Assembly: GCF_001650915.1 (NCBI RefSeq)
Contig: NZ_LXYO01000011.1
Location: 62,001 to 126,000, forward strand
Length of the DNA stretch: 64,000 bases
Direction of reading: 5' to 3'
Source: Marinobacter sp. EhC06
GTDB taxonomy: Bacteria; Pseudomonadota; Gammaproteobacteria; Pseudomonadales; Oleiphilaceae
Part shown: positions 18,187-26,267 of the stretch, in pieces
Numbering within the stretch: position 1 is the stretch's first letter
How the letters are laid out: each line of letters starts with the position of its first letter
Position numbers and translations under genes: made by a program
Notes under the pieces: model-generated
The model's input: the letters and a program-made list of their open reading frames with translations, nothing else
The model's database searches: none
Told to the model about the DNA's origin: nothing

Positions 18187-19266
18187 ATGCCGACCCCTTC
18201 GGTTGAATCAAATACCGTATCCCCACGCGACATGCTTATGCTGCGACTCTCCATCGTGGTTGGCGGCATTCTGATCTCTTTGTTCATGATTGGTGACCTT
18301 CAGTTGATTCCGCCTGAACTGGCGGGCTCCTACATCACCAGCAGAGCCCTAATTCAACTTCCGATTCTTGCTGGCTTGCTTGCTTTCACCTTCGCACCGC
18401 AATTTCTCCGTTTCGCACAAACGGCCTTCCTGGCGACCGTTCTGAGCATCACCTATGCCAATTACTACCTCATCCATGTGGCCTGGGAACAGGCGGCATT
18501 CAGTTTTCCCTACGAGGGCACGCTGCTGTATGCCTTCTTCGGTTTCTTTGTTTTCGGAATGAAATTCTATTACGCGTTAACCGCGATGCTGATCAGTTCC
18601 CTCGGCTTTGTCGGTTTGATGCTGCTGGATTCGGTCTACGGTGAGCGAACCTGGATGAATGCCGGGTTCGTGGTTGGTTCACTGTTTGTCGGTGTGATTG
18701 GCAGGCACAGGATTGATCGATTGCTGGGGAAGCTCGAGGATGCCAACGAGCAGTTGATTGGGCTGAGTACCGAAGATGGTCTCACGGAGTTATTCAACCG
18801 GCGAGCATTGATGAGTGAATCGGAGCGCCTGTTTTCCTTGCAGCGGCGTTCCAATCAGCGACTCGCCGTGTTCATGATGGATCTGGATCATTTCAAGCAG
18901 TTTAACGATCGCTATGGCCACCAGGAGGGCGATCGAGCTATTCGTCTGCAGGCGGACATCATGAGGCAGGTATTCAAACGGCAGACAGATATCCTCGGAC
19001 GCTATGGTGGCGAGGAGTTCATGGCTGTGATTGAGGGCGAGCATGCCGACCGGTTTGAGCTGCTTGCTGCGGAGGTTCTGAAGCAATGGCAGGAGAGTGC
19101 TGTGCCAAACGAGGACAGCCCGGATAGCAAGGTGCTCAGCTGCTCCATCGGGGTCTGTCAGGGCCTGGCCAACGAGTTCGATTCAATTGACGACATGATC
19201 CGAAGGGCCGACGAAGCCCTGTATTGCGCGAAAAAACAGGGCCGCGCCCGATACGTAATGGCCTAA
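18187..19266 (+). CDS. Membrane-bound diguanylate cyclase
   Basis: Makes cyclic di-GMP from two GTP. The 359-aa protein has five or six membrane helices between residues 17 and 172, with no recognised periplasmic sensor, then a short coiled linker and a GGDEF domain. The active site is G274-G275-E-E-F278, a functional variant. An inhibitory-site motif R265-x-x-D268 stands five residues before it, so product inhibition is expected. No EAL domain follows. It stands alone, divergent from the flavoprotein gene; its 3' end overlaps the next convergent gene by four bases. Confidence 0.93.
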   Translation: MPTPSVESNTVSPRDMLMLRLSIVVGGILISLFMIGDLQLIPPELAGSYITSRALIQLPILAGLLAFTFAPQFLRFAQTAFLATVLSITYANYYLIHVAWEQAAFSFPYEGTLLYAFFGFFVFGMKFYYALTAMLISSLGFVGLMLLDSVYGERTWMNAGFVVGSLFVGVIGRHRIDRLLGKLEDANEQLIGLSTEDGLTELFNRRALMSESERLFSLQRRSNQRLAVFMMDLDHFKQFNDRYGHQEGDRAIRLQADIMRQVFKRQTDILGRYGGEEFMAVIEGEHADRFELLAAEVLKQWQESAVPNEDSPDSKVLSCSIGVCQGLANEFDSIDDMIRRADEALYCAKKQGRARYVMA

Positions 19267-20006
19267 TCCTCGGGCATGTGTTCGAACAGAGTGCCCAGTC
19301 CCGACTGGGGAGTGAGCTTGCTGCACAGTCGCAAAGCCTCCCAGAAACTGACCTGATTAGCGGTCAGTATCGGCTGCCCGATTGCCTGCTCCAGATCGGT
19401 GAGCCAGGCTGAAGAGTGGAGCGCTGTGTCTGGCATCAGCAGGGCGTCGGCCTCTTCCCTGACGTTAGCCAGGGCGAATTCGATAACTGCGTCTTTCTCA
19501 AGCAGACCGACTTCCGCAGCTGTGATGATGCCGCGGCTGGCCAGGTGCACCACCTCTATGTCGAAATGATTCAGGAATGCCCGGAATCGCTGAGCGACCT
19601 CCTCCGGGTAGGTGGCAGCAATGGCCACTCGTTTGGCGTCAATAGCTTTCACCGCTCTGGCGAATGCCATTGCCGTTGTCGAAGCCGGTACACCCAGCAG
19701 CTTCTCGAGCGTATCGATCTGCTGGCGAATACCGTCGAGGCCGAGCACAAAACTGGCGCTGGTGGAGGTCCACATAACCGATTCAATCCCTGAGCCAGCC
19801 AGCGCTTCTGCACCTTTTGAAAGCCGGCTGACGCTGCCCATCTCTGTGAGGGCTTCAACGGTATGGGCGTCCTCCAGGAATTCGGTGTGGATGAGGGTTA
19901 CCTGCGCCGGGGGCTCTATCATGGAGCCCATCAGGGGATAATCGTCTTCGGCCGCATGGCCCGGGTAGAGGAACCCGAGTCTGGCTGGAGGCGGGGTGTG
20001 GCTCAT
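19263..20006 (-). CDS. Asp/Glu racemase superfamily (maleate isomerase/EutA-like) protein lacking both catalytic Cys
   Basis: A 247-aa protein with the fold pattern of maleate cis-trans isomerase and EutA-type proteins (LGFLYPG start, TYPEEVAQRFRAFL in the middle, terminal W-E-A-L-R). The first catalytic position, normally A-C-T-S-G-S, reads T80-S-T-S-A-S85, giving Ser81. The second, normally S-C-T-A-L, reads P-D193-T-A-L. Family racemases and isomerases use both cysteines, so the chemistry here must differ or be lost. ATG 20006 behind GGGAG was chosen over GTG 20021. Confidence 0.75.
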   Translation of the reverse strand: MSHTPPPARLGFLYPGHAAEDDYPLMGSMIEPPAQVTLIHTEFLEDAHTVEALTEMGSVSRLSKGAEALAGSGIESVMWTSTSASFVLGLDGIRQQIDTLEKLLGVPASTTAMAFARAVKAIDAKRVAIAATYPEEVAQRFRAFLNHFDIEVVHLASRGIITAAEVGLLEKDAVIEFALANVREEADALLMPDTALHSSAWLTDLEQAIGQPILTANQVSFWEALRLCSKLTPQSGLGTLFEHMPED

Positions 20007-20101
20007 AGAACGCTCCCTCACTGGCAGAGATTGACGTGCCTGTACAATAGACCAAAACTGGCAAGTCAGCAGTCTTTGGAGAGTAGTGATGGAGAGTAGC
20101 G

Positions 20102-20494
20102 ATGGACAGCCAATGGTTACTGATCTTTGCTGATGCGCTCCTGATCCTGCACACGATACTGGTGGCCTTCGTCATCCTGGGGCTGGTGGCGACCTTCGCT
20201 GGCTATTTGCTGAATTGGCGGTGGGTGCGCAATTTCTGGTTCCGCCTGAGCCACCTGGCGGTTATTGCTGTTGTGGTTCTGCAATCCTGGCTGGGCTTGT
20301 TGTGCCCGCTTACGAGCTGGGAAATGGCGCTTCGGGCTAAGGCCGGGGAGGCAGGCTATGAGGGATCGTTCATCCAGTACTGGCTGCAGTCCATCCTCTA
20401 CTACAGCGCTCCGGACTGGGTGTTTATTCTGGCTTACACGGTGTTCGGCGCGCTGGTCCTGGCCAGTTGGTTTCTGGTCAGGCCCCAGAGATGA
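20102..20494 (+). CDS. DUF2784 membrane protein
   Basis: A 130-aa integral membrane protein with four hydrophobic segments (about 5-33, 45-65, 85-100 and 105-125) and the DUF2784 signatures LHTILVAFVILG and LGLLCPLTSWE. The family function is unknown. A GGAGAG site precedes the ATG. It faces the DUF3185 gene, 13 bases away on the other strand. Confidence 0.88.
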   Translation: MDSQWLLIFADALLILHTILVAFVILGLVATFAGYLLNWRWVRNFWFRLSHLAVIAVVVLQSWLGLLCPLTSWEMALRAKAGEAGYEGSFIQYWLQSILYYSAPDWVFILAYTVFGALVLASWFLVRPQR

Positions 20495-20507
20495 AAAACA
20501 GGCAGGG

Positions 20508-20711
20508 TTATTTCTTGAAAAATGTCAGGAAAACACCCGCTGCAGCCGCGGCGGCCCCGCCGATCAGATACCACATGGTGTCGTCGGTAAATCGGCCTGT
20601 GACCGTCTCGGTAAGCTGGTTTCCCAGGGACTGTGTTGATTGGTAGCCGAAGTAGAGCAGCCCAATACCAATGACCAATAAAACAATGCCGACCAGTTTG
20701 GAACTTCCCAT
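20508..20711 (-). CDS. DUF3185 small membrane protein
   Basis: A 67-aa protein with two membrane helices (about 5-24 and 46-64), the first containing GIVLLVIGIGLLYFGYQST in DUF3185 style. The helices are separated by a loop with a conserved T-E-T-V-T-G-R-F. Function unknown. Upstream on the same strand lies a small lipoprotein gene 45 bases away. Confidence 0.82.
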   Translation of the reverse strand: MGSSKLVGIVLLVIGIGLLYFGYQSTQSLGNQLTETVTGRFTDDTMWYLIGGAAAAAAGVFLTFFKK

Positions 20712-20756
20712 TGAATTCTCCTTATGATTGGCACTGCCATTCAGCGTGCCTCGGGT

Positions 20757-20981
20757 TCAGGGCAGCTTGCCATCGGATTCCGGATTTTCCAATAGATCCT
20801 TTCGTTCTCGCTGGTATTCCTCAAAGGATTTATTCGCACGCTCTAGGCATTCAAAGTAAGTCGGCGGTGGTTCGTCGGCGCAGTCGTTGCGTTGATTGAT
20901 CCTTACGTTTTCGTAGACAGCCCTGTGGCTGCAGCCGGTGGCCAATGCCAGCAGGGTTATTAGAGAAAGTACTGTCTTCAT
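20757..20981 (-). CDS. Small putative lipoprotein
   Basis: A 74-aa protein beginning with a type II signal peptide (MKTVLSLITLLALATGC), lipobox L-A-T-G-C with Cys17. The mature part is charged and contains two further cysteines (DCADEPPPTYFECLE) followed by a helical, basic-acidic stretch. No known domain. The ATG at 20981 was chosen because it starts exactly at the signal peptide; longer in-frame starts add an implausible leader. Confidence 0.7.
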   Translation of the reverse strand: MKTVLSLITLLALATGCSHRAVYENVRINQRNDCADEPPPTYFECLERANKSFEEYQRERKDLLENPESDGKLP

Positions 20982-21016
20982 CGGTCGACATTGCTCTTCT
21001 GAGGATGAGCCCAGCC

Positions 21017-21643
21017 CTATTCTGGTTTCTTGGCAATCAGGAAGTAAACGTCTTTTGAAGTTTCCGGTACCCAGCGACAATCGATATGGAATCCGGCATT
21101 TTCCAGATGCATTTCCAACTGACGACGCGATACGAATTTTACATAGGGTGCAAATCGCAGTAGGCGGGCCAGGCAGGCTACTGGCTTGAGATATGGGCGC
21201 GTGTCCTGAAGGCAGGCGGTATTGCTGACGAACACGCCGCCGGGTTTGAGCATGCTGAAAACCTGGTTTATGGCGCGCTCCGGGTCACGGAGCAGGTGCA
21301 GGATGTTCAATCCCAGAATAGCGTCGAAGGCTTGCTGCCGATGTTGCATGTCCTCAAGCGTGGCAACGACGAAACGAAGATTGTTGAGAGTATTTCCTGC
21401 CATCCTTTCCCGGGCAATGTCGATCATTCGGGAGGAAGCGTCGGTTGCAAGGTAGCTGCGGACTTTTGGAGCATGAATTAATGCTGTGGAACCGGTACCG
21501 CAGCCGAACTCCAACACGTCCATTTCGGGGTGGAAGTATTTTTGGGTAAGGGCAATCTTTCTTAAATAGGCATTCTGATCTGAGATAGGGCGACGGGCGT
21601 AACGCGCTGCGCTGCGGTTCCAGAAATTGACAGACGAGCTCAT
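21017..21643 (-). CDS. Class I SAM-dependent methyltransferase
   Basis: A 208-aa Rossmann-fold methyltransferase. Motif I is V-L-E-F-G-C-G-T-G-S near residue 45, the acidic ribose-binding residue lies in LATDAS near 68, and motif IV lies in DAILGLNILHL. A post-motif region LKPGGVFVSNTA follows. The substrate is unknown. ATG 21643 with AAAGGGGAATCC upstream was chosen over a longer in-frame start. It is divergent from a LysR gene. Confidence 0.87.
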   Translation of the reverse strand: MSSSVNFWNRSAARYARRPISDQNAYLRKIALTQKYFHPEMDVLEFGCGTGSTALIHAPKVRSYLATDASSRMIDIARERMAGNTLNNLRFVVATLEDMQHRQQAFDAILGLNILHLLRDPERAINQVFSMLKPGGVFVSNTACLQDTRPYLKPVACLARLLRFAPYVKFVSRRQLEMHLENAGFHIDCRWVPETSKDVYFLIAKKPE

Positions 21644-21748
21644 GGATTCCCCTTTCCAGCCTGGCGGCATAAATTCAGTGAACCCATTCTATCTGTGCGA
21701 AGCTGTTGGTAATATTGCCAGAATCGAATGTCTGGTATGCAAATCTGA

Positions 21749-22651
21749 ATGAATTGGCAATCTGTAAAGTTTGATTGGAACCGGGCTCGAGCCTTTCTCG
21801 TGACTGCCGAGGAAGGGTCTCTGTCTGCTGCAGCAAAGGCTCTGGGGGTATCTCAGCCAACCCTTGGCAGGCAGGTCGCTGCGTTGGAGGAAGAATTGTC
21901 CACCGCGCTTTTTGAGCGGGGCGGTCGGGGGTTGGAGCTAACGCAGGCGGGTCTCGATTTGCTGGCGTATGTTCGAGCAATGGGTGAGGCTGCCAGCAGC
22001 CTTTCGCTCGCGGCAACCGGCCGGGCAAGGTCCATTGAAGGCGAGATTGCGATTTCGGCGTCGGAAATCACCGCCGCTTTCATTCTGCCGCCGATTCTTC
22101 AAAGGCTTCGGTATGAGTATCCGGGTATTCGCGTTAACCTCGTTGCCTCCAACGAAGCCAGCGATCTTCGCCGCCGCGCAGCAGACATTGCTATACGTAA
22201 TTTTCGACCTACCGAACCTGATCTGATCGCCCGAAAGGTGGGTGAATTCTCTGCGACTCTTTTCGCCACACATGAAATCCTTACCAATCTGCCATCACTG
22301 TTGCCTGAGGATTTTTGTGAGGGCCCGTTCATAGGCTTTCTTTCGAATAACGCTGCTTACCTGAGTGCTCTATCGACACGTGGCATCAAGCTGCGGGAGG
22401 AGAACTTTGTTGCAAAGACCGACAGCCATCTGGTTCATTGGCAAATGGCTCGGGCGGGTATCGGTATTGGTATGATGCCCGTCGAGTTGGGCGATGCAGA
22501 GCCTGACGTTGAGAGGGTCTTCGAGGATAAAGTTTTCGGCGGCGATGTCTGGCTCGTCTCCCACCGGGAGCTCAGGATGAACCTTCGGGTTCGGACGGTC
22601 TTTGATTTCCTCGCTGCTGAACTTACCGAGTACTTTGAACCACAAAAATAA
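21749..22651 (+). CDS. LysR-type transcriptional regulator
   Basis: 300 aa, with an N-terminal winged helix-turn-helix (residues about 10-68, SLSAAAKALGVSQPTLGRQV shortened here to its key S-L-S-A-A-A and QPTLGRQ) and a substrate-binding effector domain. It is divergent from the 21017-21643 methyltransferase, a possible target, and its 3' end overlaps the convergent second methyltransferase by 29 bases. Confidence 0.9.
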   Translation: MNWQSVKFDWNRARAFLVTAEEGSLSAAAKALGVSQPTLGRQVAALEEELSTALFERGGRGLELTQAGLDLLAYVRAMGEAASSLSLAATGRARSIEGEIAISASEITAAFILPPILQRLRYEYPGIRVNLVASNEASDLRRRAADIAIRNFRPTEPDLIARKVGEFSATLFATHEILTNLPSLLPEDFCEGPFIGFLSNNAAYLSALSTRGIKLREENFVAKTDSHLVHWQMARAGIGIGMMPVELGDAEPDVERVFEDKVFGGDVWLVSHRELRMNLRVRTVFDFLAAELTEYFEPQK

Positions 22652-23300
22652 CCGATTGCGGCGGTTGGCCCCCGGTTGAAGGTTCCCTGATCTCCCGCAA
22701 CGTCAATCCCGTTTTCGTGAACAGGTTCAGCCAACCAGAGAGCGTTCGAAAGTACCAGGGAGCAGGCTCGCCGAAATCGCCAGGAAGGCCAGCCCAGGTG
22801 CCAGGCTTCCAGCCATCCGAGTATTCCCCCTCATGGAAAAAGGCGACAGGGTGCAGCGTCTGGATGACGCACGCGCCACTGGGGTTGAGAAGCTCGGACA
22901 AAGCTTTGAGAAACGCACAAGTTGAGGTGTCTCCCAGCAAGGCAAAGTTGTTCACAACAAGATCAAACGTTCCCAGATCGGCATTTTCCAGTTGTTCGTA
23001 ATTGAGGACCCTGAACGTTTCATTTCCCTGCTGCCGGGCGTATTCGATCAATTCCGGCACGGCATCTGTTCCTGTGCCCTGGTAGCCAAGTCTGGTTAAT
23101 TCTCTGATCAACCAGCCCTCGCCACATCCTGCGTCGAGAATTGAGCCGCCCGAAGGGGCGTAATCTTCAATCACTCTTAAAACACTACTGCTGGAGAGGT
23201 TGCCTGGCGCTCGTATGCCTGCTTGTTCCACAGCCTTGATCCAGGGGCTGGCATTCGAGTTCCATGCGGCAAGAATTTGTTTTTCGTGCTTGGATGTCAT
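22623..23300 (-). CDS. Class I SAM-dependent methyltransferase coupled to a MocR gene
   Basis: A 225-aa methyltransferase with motif I I-L-D-A-G-C-G-E-G-W near residue 55, a ribose-binding acidic residue in TGTDAVPEL, and motif IV in DLVVNNFALLG. Its ATG at 23300 overlaps the stop of the upstream MocR regulator as ATGA, so the two are translated together. The aromatic-rich block PGTWAGLPGDFGEPAPWYFR may form a substrate lid. The substrate is unknown; the operon with a PLP-dependent regulator is the only functional hint. Confidence 0.85.
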   Translation of the reverse strand: MTSKHEKQILAAWNSNASPWIKAVEQAGIRAPGNLSSSSVLRVIEDYAPSGGSILDAGCGEGWLIRELTRLGYQGTGTDAVPELIEYARQQGNETFRVLNYEQLENADLGTFDLVVNNFALLGDTSTCAFLKALSELLNPSGACVIQTLHPVAFFHEGEYSDGWKPGTWAGLPGDFGEPAPWYFRTLSGWLNLFTKTGLTLREIREPSTGGQPPQSVIFVVQSTR

Positions 23301-24730
23301 GGTTTGGTGAGCCCCGATCGCAGGGTGTTGACGCATTCTCTGATCTCGCGCTCGTTGGCGCTAGCAAATCCCATTACCAGGCCGGTTCTGGCAGAATCTC
23401 CCAGAAAATGCGCGCTCAGCGGTGTACTGCCAAATCCCCTGGTTTTCAGCCATTGGCTGAGCGCCCAGTCGTCAAAATCTCCTTCAAGTACCAGATGCAT
23501 CCCGGCGCTTTCCGCCACCGGTTGAGCAAGACCGCCGAGCTTTTCCGTAACCTCGCTCTGGAAGAGTTGCCACTTGTCCCGATATAGCTGGCGCATGCGC
23601 CGCAGATGGCGTGTGAACTGACCACTCTCAATGAATTCGGCGATGGTTGCCTGGGTAAGAAGGGGCGTTTCGCCACCGCTAATCTGCTTCGCCCAGAGCA
23701 AGGGTTCGACCACCGCCTCCGGGACCACCAGATAGCCTATCCGTAATGCCGGCAGCAGCGTTTTGCTGAAACTGCCCATGTAGAGCACGGGCGCATTTTC
23801 GAACAGGCCCTGAATGGCAGCGAAGGGCTTGTTATAGAAGTGGAACTCGCTGTCGTAGTCGTCCTCGATGATCCAGCACTCATTGCGCTGGGCCCATTGA
23901 ACAAGCGCCATTCGCTGGGACAGGTCCAGGATGCCGCCCATGGGGTATTGGTGCGTGGGTGTGCAGAAAAGGAGTCTGGCCCTGGCAGGCTCAAGGCCGG
24001 GCAACGCTTCCACGTCCAGAACCTGGTTTCTAAGGGGTATTGGAATCAGTGGGTTGCCAAAACGGCCAAGTGCATTCCGGGCGCCACGGTATCCGGGGTT
24101 TTCACACAGGATGCTGTCATCTCGCTGCAGAAACACATCCGCAAGCAGCGAGAGCGCCTGTTGTGCGCCGTTGGTGATGATGACTTGACTTTCTTCGCAG
24201 CGAACACCGCGGGAGGTTCTCAGGTAGGCGGCGATGGCGCGTCTCAGGGGCTGATACCCCTGGATGCTGTCATATCCCCGCAGTGACCGGCGGCTTTCCT
24301 GATGGTGCATGATCCGGTTCCAGGTACGGATCGGAAACGCGTCAAGGTCCGGCAGGCCCGGCTGGAATGGCAAACTGGCGTCTTCAACAGGCTTCGACTT
24401 CCCCCGTGGAAGGGCAGGCAGCGGGGGCAGTTCCATAGAGACGCCACGAGGTTTGCCAAAGCCAGGCCCTGAGGGGTTCACGGCCGATTTGATATCTTCA
24501 TGGACGAAAATGCCCTTGCCAGCACGACTTTGAAGAAAGCCCTCGGCCTTGAGCTGTTCGTAAACCGCGTTCACCGTGTTGCGGCTGATGCCGAGGTCCT
24601 TTGCCATCTGGCGGCTTGGCGGCAGCTGGCGCCCGGGTGGGTATCGCTGGTCGAGTATCCGTTCGGATAATCGTTGATACAGCTGATATTGCAGCGGATG
24701 CTTGCCGTCCAGCCGGATATCGTCGATCAC
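23297..24730 (-). CDS. MocR/GntR-family PLP-dependent regulator (PdxR-like)
   Basis: 477 aa: an N-terminal GntR winged helix (ISRNTVNAVYEQLKAEG region, residues about 10-78) fused to a fold-type I aminotransferase domain. The aminotransferase part has the GAQQALSLLADV block, the P-L-P-site region with the lysine in GSFSKTLLPALRIGY and the IIEDDYDSEF block. MocR members sense PLP or amine metabolites; divergence from a PNPOx-like gene suggests control of vitamin B6 metabolism. AAGTGC direct repeats lie in the shared promoter region. Confidence 0.92.
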   Translation of the reverse strand: MIDDIRLDGKHPLQYQLYQRLSERILDQRYPPGRQLPPSRQMAKDLGISRNTVNAVYEQLKAEGFLQSRAGKGIFVHEDIKSAVNPSGPGFGKPRGVSMELPPLPALPRGKSKPVEDASLPFQPGLPDLDAFPIRTWNRIMHHQESRRSLRGYDSIQGYQPLRRAIAAYLRTSRGVRCEESQVIITNGAQQALSLLADVFLQRDDSILCENPGYRGARNALGRFGNPLIPIPLRNQVLDVEALPGLEPARARLLFCTPTHQYPMGGILDLSQRMALVQWAQRNECWIIEDDYDSEFHFYNKPFAAIQGLFENAPVLYMGSFSKTLLPALRIGYLVVPEAVVEPLLWAKQISGGETPLLTQATIAEFIESGQFTRHLRRMRQLYRDKWQLFQSEVTEKLGGLAQPVAESAGMHLVLEGDFDDWALSQWLKTRGFGSTPLSAHFLGDSARTGLVMGFASANEREIRECVNTLRSGLTKP

Positions 24731-24778
24731 ATCAACTGGTCCTATAAAAATTCACGATCTGGATCTTTCGATGGTATC

Positions 24779-24822
24779 AGAAGTGCCTTTCAATAGAAGT
24801 ACATTTTGTGAAGTGCAAGTGC
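24779..24822 (+). promoter_or_regulatory. Direct repeats in the MocR/PNPOx-like promoter region
   Basis: Four copies of AAGTRC at 24781, 24797, 24811 and 24817; the first two carry the longer form AGAAGTRC at a 16-base step. GabR, PdxR and other MocR regulators bind direct repeats, so this is a candidate operator for the divergent regulator. The last copies abut the AAAGGAG site of the downstream gene. Confidence 0.5.
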
Positions 24823-24837
24823 GGAAAGGAGCTTTTG

Positions 24838-25440
24838 ATGACAACGACTGATCTGGCAGGGACCACAGTGTCCCCTCTCACTTCCTGTCCACGCAGCAGG
24901 GTGCAGAGGGCAGTAAAGCGAGCAAGCTATGACAGAGAAACAGCGTACAGGCTGATTGATCGTCTCAAAACGGCGCATGTCGGATTTGTGGAAGATGGCG
25001 AGCCTCGCATCATCCCGATCACAGCCTGGCGGCTTGGTGATGATCTTTATCTACACACATTGAACGGCGGACGCTTGTCCCGACGCCTCGGGTCTGGAGC
25101 GTTGCTTTGCATCTCGTTCGCAGTGACGAATGAATGGGTGATGACCAAGTCGGCGTTCCATCACAGCGCTAATTACGAGTCACTGGTGTTGTATGGACGA
25201 GCTGAGCCGGTACATGACGATGCCGCTTTTGATGCCGCGTTTCGCTCGATCATTAACCAGATCGAGCCGGGGCGGTGGGAGCAGGTCAGGGCGCCCAATG
25301 ACAAGGAGCGAAAGGCAACGGCGTTATTCCGGATACCGATAGAAGAAGGCGCGTTCAAAAGCCGCACCGGCGGTCCGAATGACGATCCGGAGGATCTGGG
25401 GTTGCCGGTCTGGCATGGGACCGTTCCTGCCAGGGGCTGA
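24838..25440 (+). CDS. Pyridoxamine 5'-phosphate oxidase-like flavin-binding protein
   Basis: A 200-aa split-barrel protein of the PNPOx-like family, with VGFVEDGEPRIIPITAWR as the first strands, then LYLHTLNGGRLSRRL and a strand pair with S-L-V-L-Y-G-R-A-E-P. It resembles FMN- or F420-type pyridoxamine oxidase-like proteins rather than PdxH itself, so true PNP oxidase activity is unproven. ATG 24838 has AAAGGAG at 8-base spacing; a longer in-frame start at 24808 lacks one. Divergent from the MocR regulator. Confidence 0.85.
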   Translation: MTTTDLAGTTVSPLTSCPRSRVQRAVKRASYDRETAYRLIDRLKTAHVGFVEDGEPRIIPITAWRLGDDLYLHTLNGGRLSRRLGSGALLCISFAVTNEWVMTKSAFHHSANYESLVLYGRAEPVHDDAAFDAAFRSIINQIEPGRWEQVRAPNDKERKATALFRIPIEEGAFKSRTGGPNDDPEDLGLPVWHGTVPARG

Positions 25441-25445
25441 TTCCC

Positions 25446-25494
25446 GGCTGAGCACCTCCAGCCAATCCGCTCTGGTGGCAGGTGGCGCTCAGCC
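25446..25494. terminator. Hairpin between convergent genes
   Basis: Perfect 8-base arms GGCTGAGC / GCTCAGCC bracket a 33-base loop that can pair further (ACC/GGT, CCAG/CTGG). It fills the gap between the PNPOx-like and isochorismatase genes. No T-tract follows, so it may act as an mRNA 3'-end stabiliser rather than an intrinsic terminator. Confidence 0.35.
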
Positions 25495-25500
25495 TGGATA

Positions 25501-26124
25501 TCACTTTGAGGTCAACGCTGTGTAGCTGTTCATAAGGTTCCGGTAATCGGGAATGTGGTTGGAGAACAGCTGGCCGAGGCCCTCAATGTCGTTTCTCCAG
25601 TCCCTGTGCAGCTCGCAGGCCACGCCAAACCAGGTAATCAGCTGGGCACCGGCTGCCGACATACGATCCAACGCCGAGTCCCGTGTCAGTTCATTGAATG
25701 TTCCGGAGGCGTCGGTTACGACAAACACATCGAAGTCTTCAGCAAGGGCCGACAGGGTCGGGAAGGCCACGCATACCTCGGTCACCACGCCTGCGATGAT
25801 CAGTTGTTTCTTACCGGTTGCCTTGACGGCCTGCACGAAGTCTTCGTTATCCCAGGCGTTGATCTGGCCGGGACGGGCAATGTACGGGGCGTCCGGAAAC
25901 GTCTTTTTCAGTTCTGGAACCAGCGGGCCGTTCGGGCCGTCTTCAAAGCTGGTAGTCAGGATTGTCGGCAATTGAAAGTACTTTGCCAGATCCGACAGAG
26001 CGAGAACGTTGTTCTTGAATTTGTCCGGGTCGATATCGCGTACCAGAGATAGCAGGCCGGTTTGGTGGTCTACGAGGAGCACCGCGGCATCGTTTTTGTC
26101 GAGGCGAACATAGGGCTTGCTCAT
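25501..26124 (-). CDS. Isochorismatase-family hydrolase (YcaC-like)
   Basis: A 207-aa cysteine hydrolase with Asp19 (LLVDHQTGL) and the nucleophile Cys118 in the V-T-E-V-C-V block, preceded by the family's cis-peptide. It resembles YcaC-type hydrolases, whose natural substrates are unresolved. Divergent from a LysR gene, which probably regulates it. Confidence 0.88.
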   Translation of the reverse strand: MSKPYVRLDKNDAAVLLVDHQTGLLSLVRDIDPDKFKNNVLALSDLAKYFQLPTILTTSFEDGPNGPLVPELKKTFPDAPYIARPGQINAWDNEDFVQAVKATGKKQLIIAGVVTEVCVAFPTLSALAEDFDVFVVTDASGTFNELTRDSALDRMSAAGAQLITWFGVACELHRDWRNDIEGLGQLFSNHIPDYRNLMNSYTALTSK

Positions 26125-26238
26125 GATTATCTCCTTTCAGATGTTGGGGCCGAATCCGCTGGTAATAAAACCAACGGTGGTCAAATTCAGGGTAAATCAG
26201 AGTTGAATTGGCGATAAGAGTGCTAAAATAGGCTTCAG

Positions 26239-26256
26239 TGTTCCATTTTTAGAACA
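26239..26256 (+). promoter_or_regulatory. Candidate LysR operator
   Basis: TGTTC-N8-GAACA ends 12 bases before the LysR ATG at 26268. The dyad contains the T-N11-A pattern of LysR sites and would suit autoregulation of the regulator and control of the divergent isochorismatase-family gene. Confidence 0.4.
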
Positions 26257-26267
26257 TCGGTTAGGCC

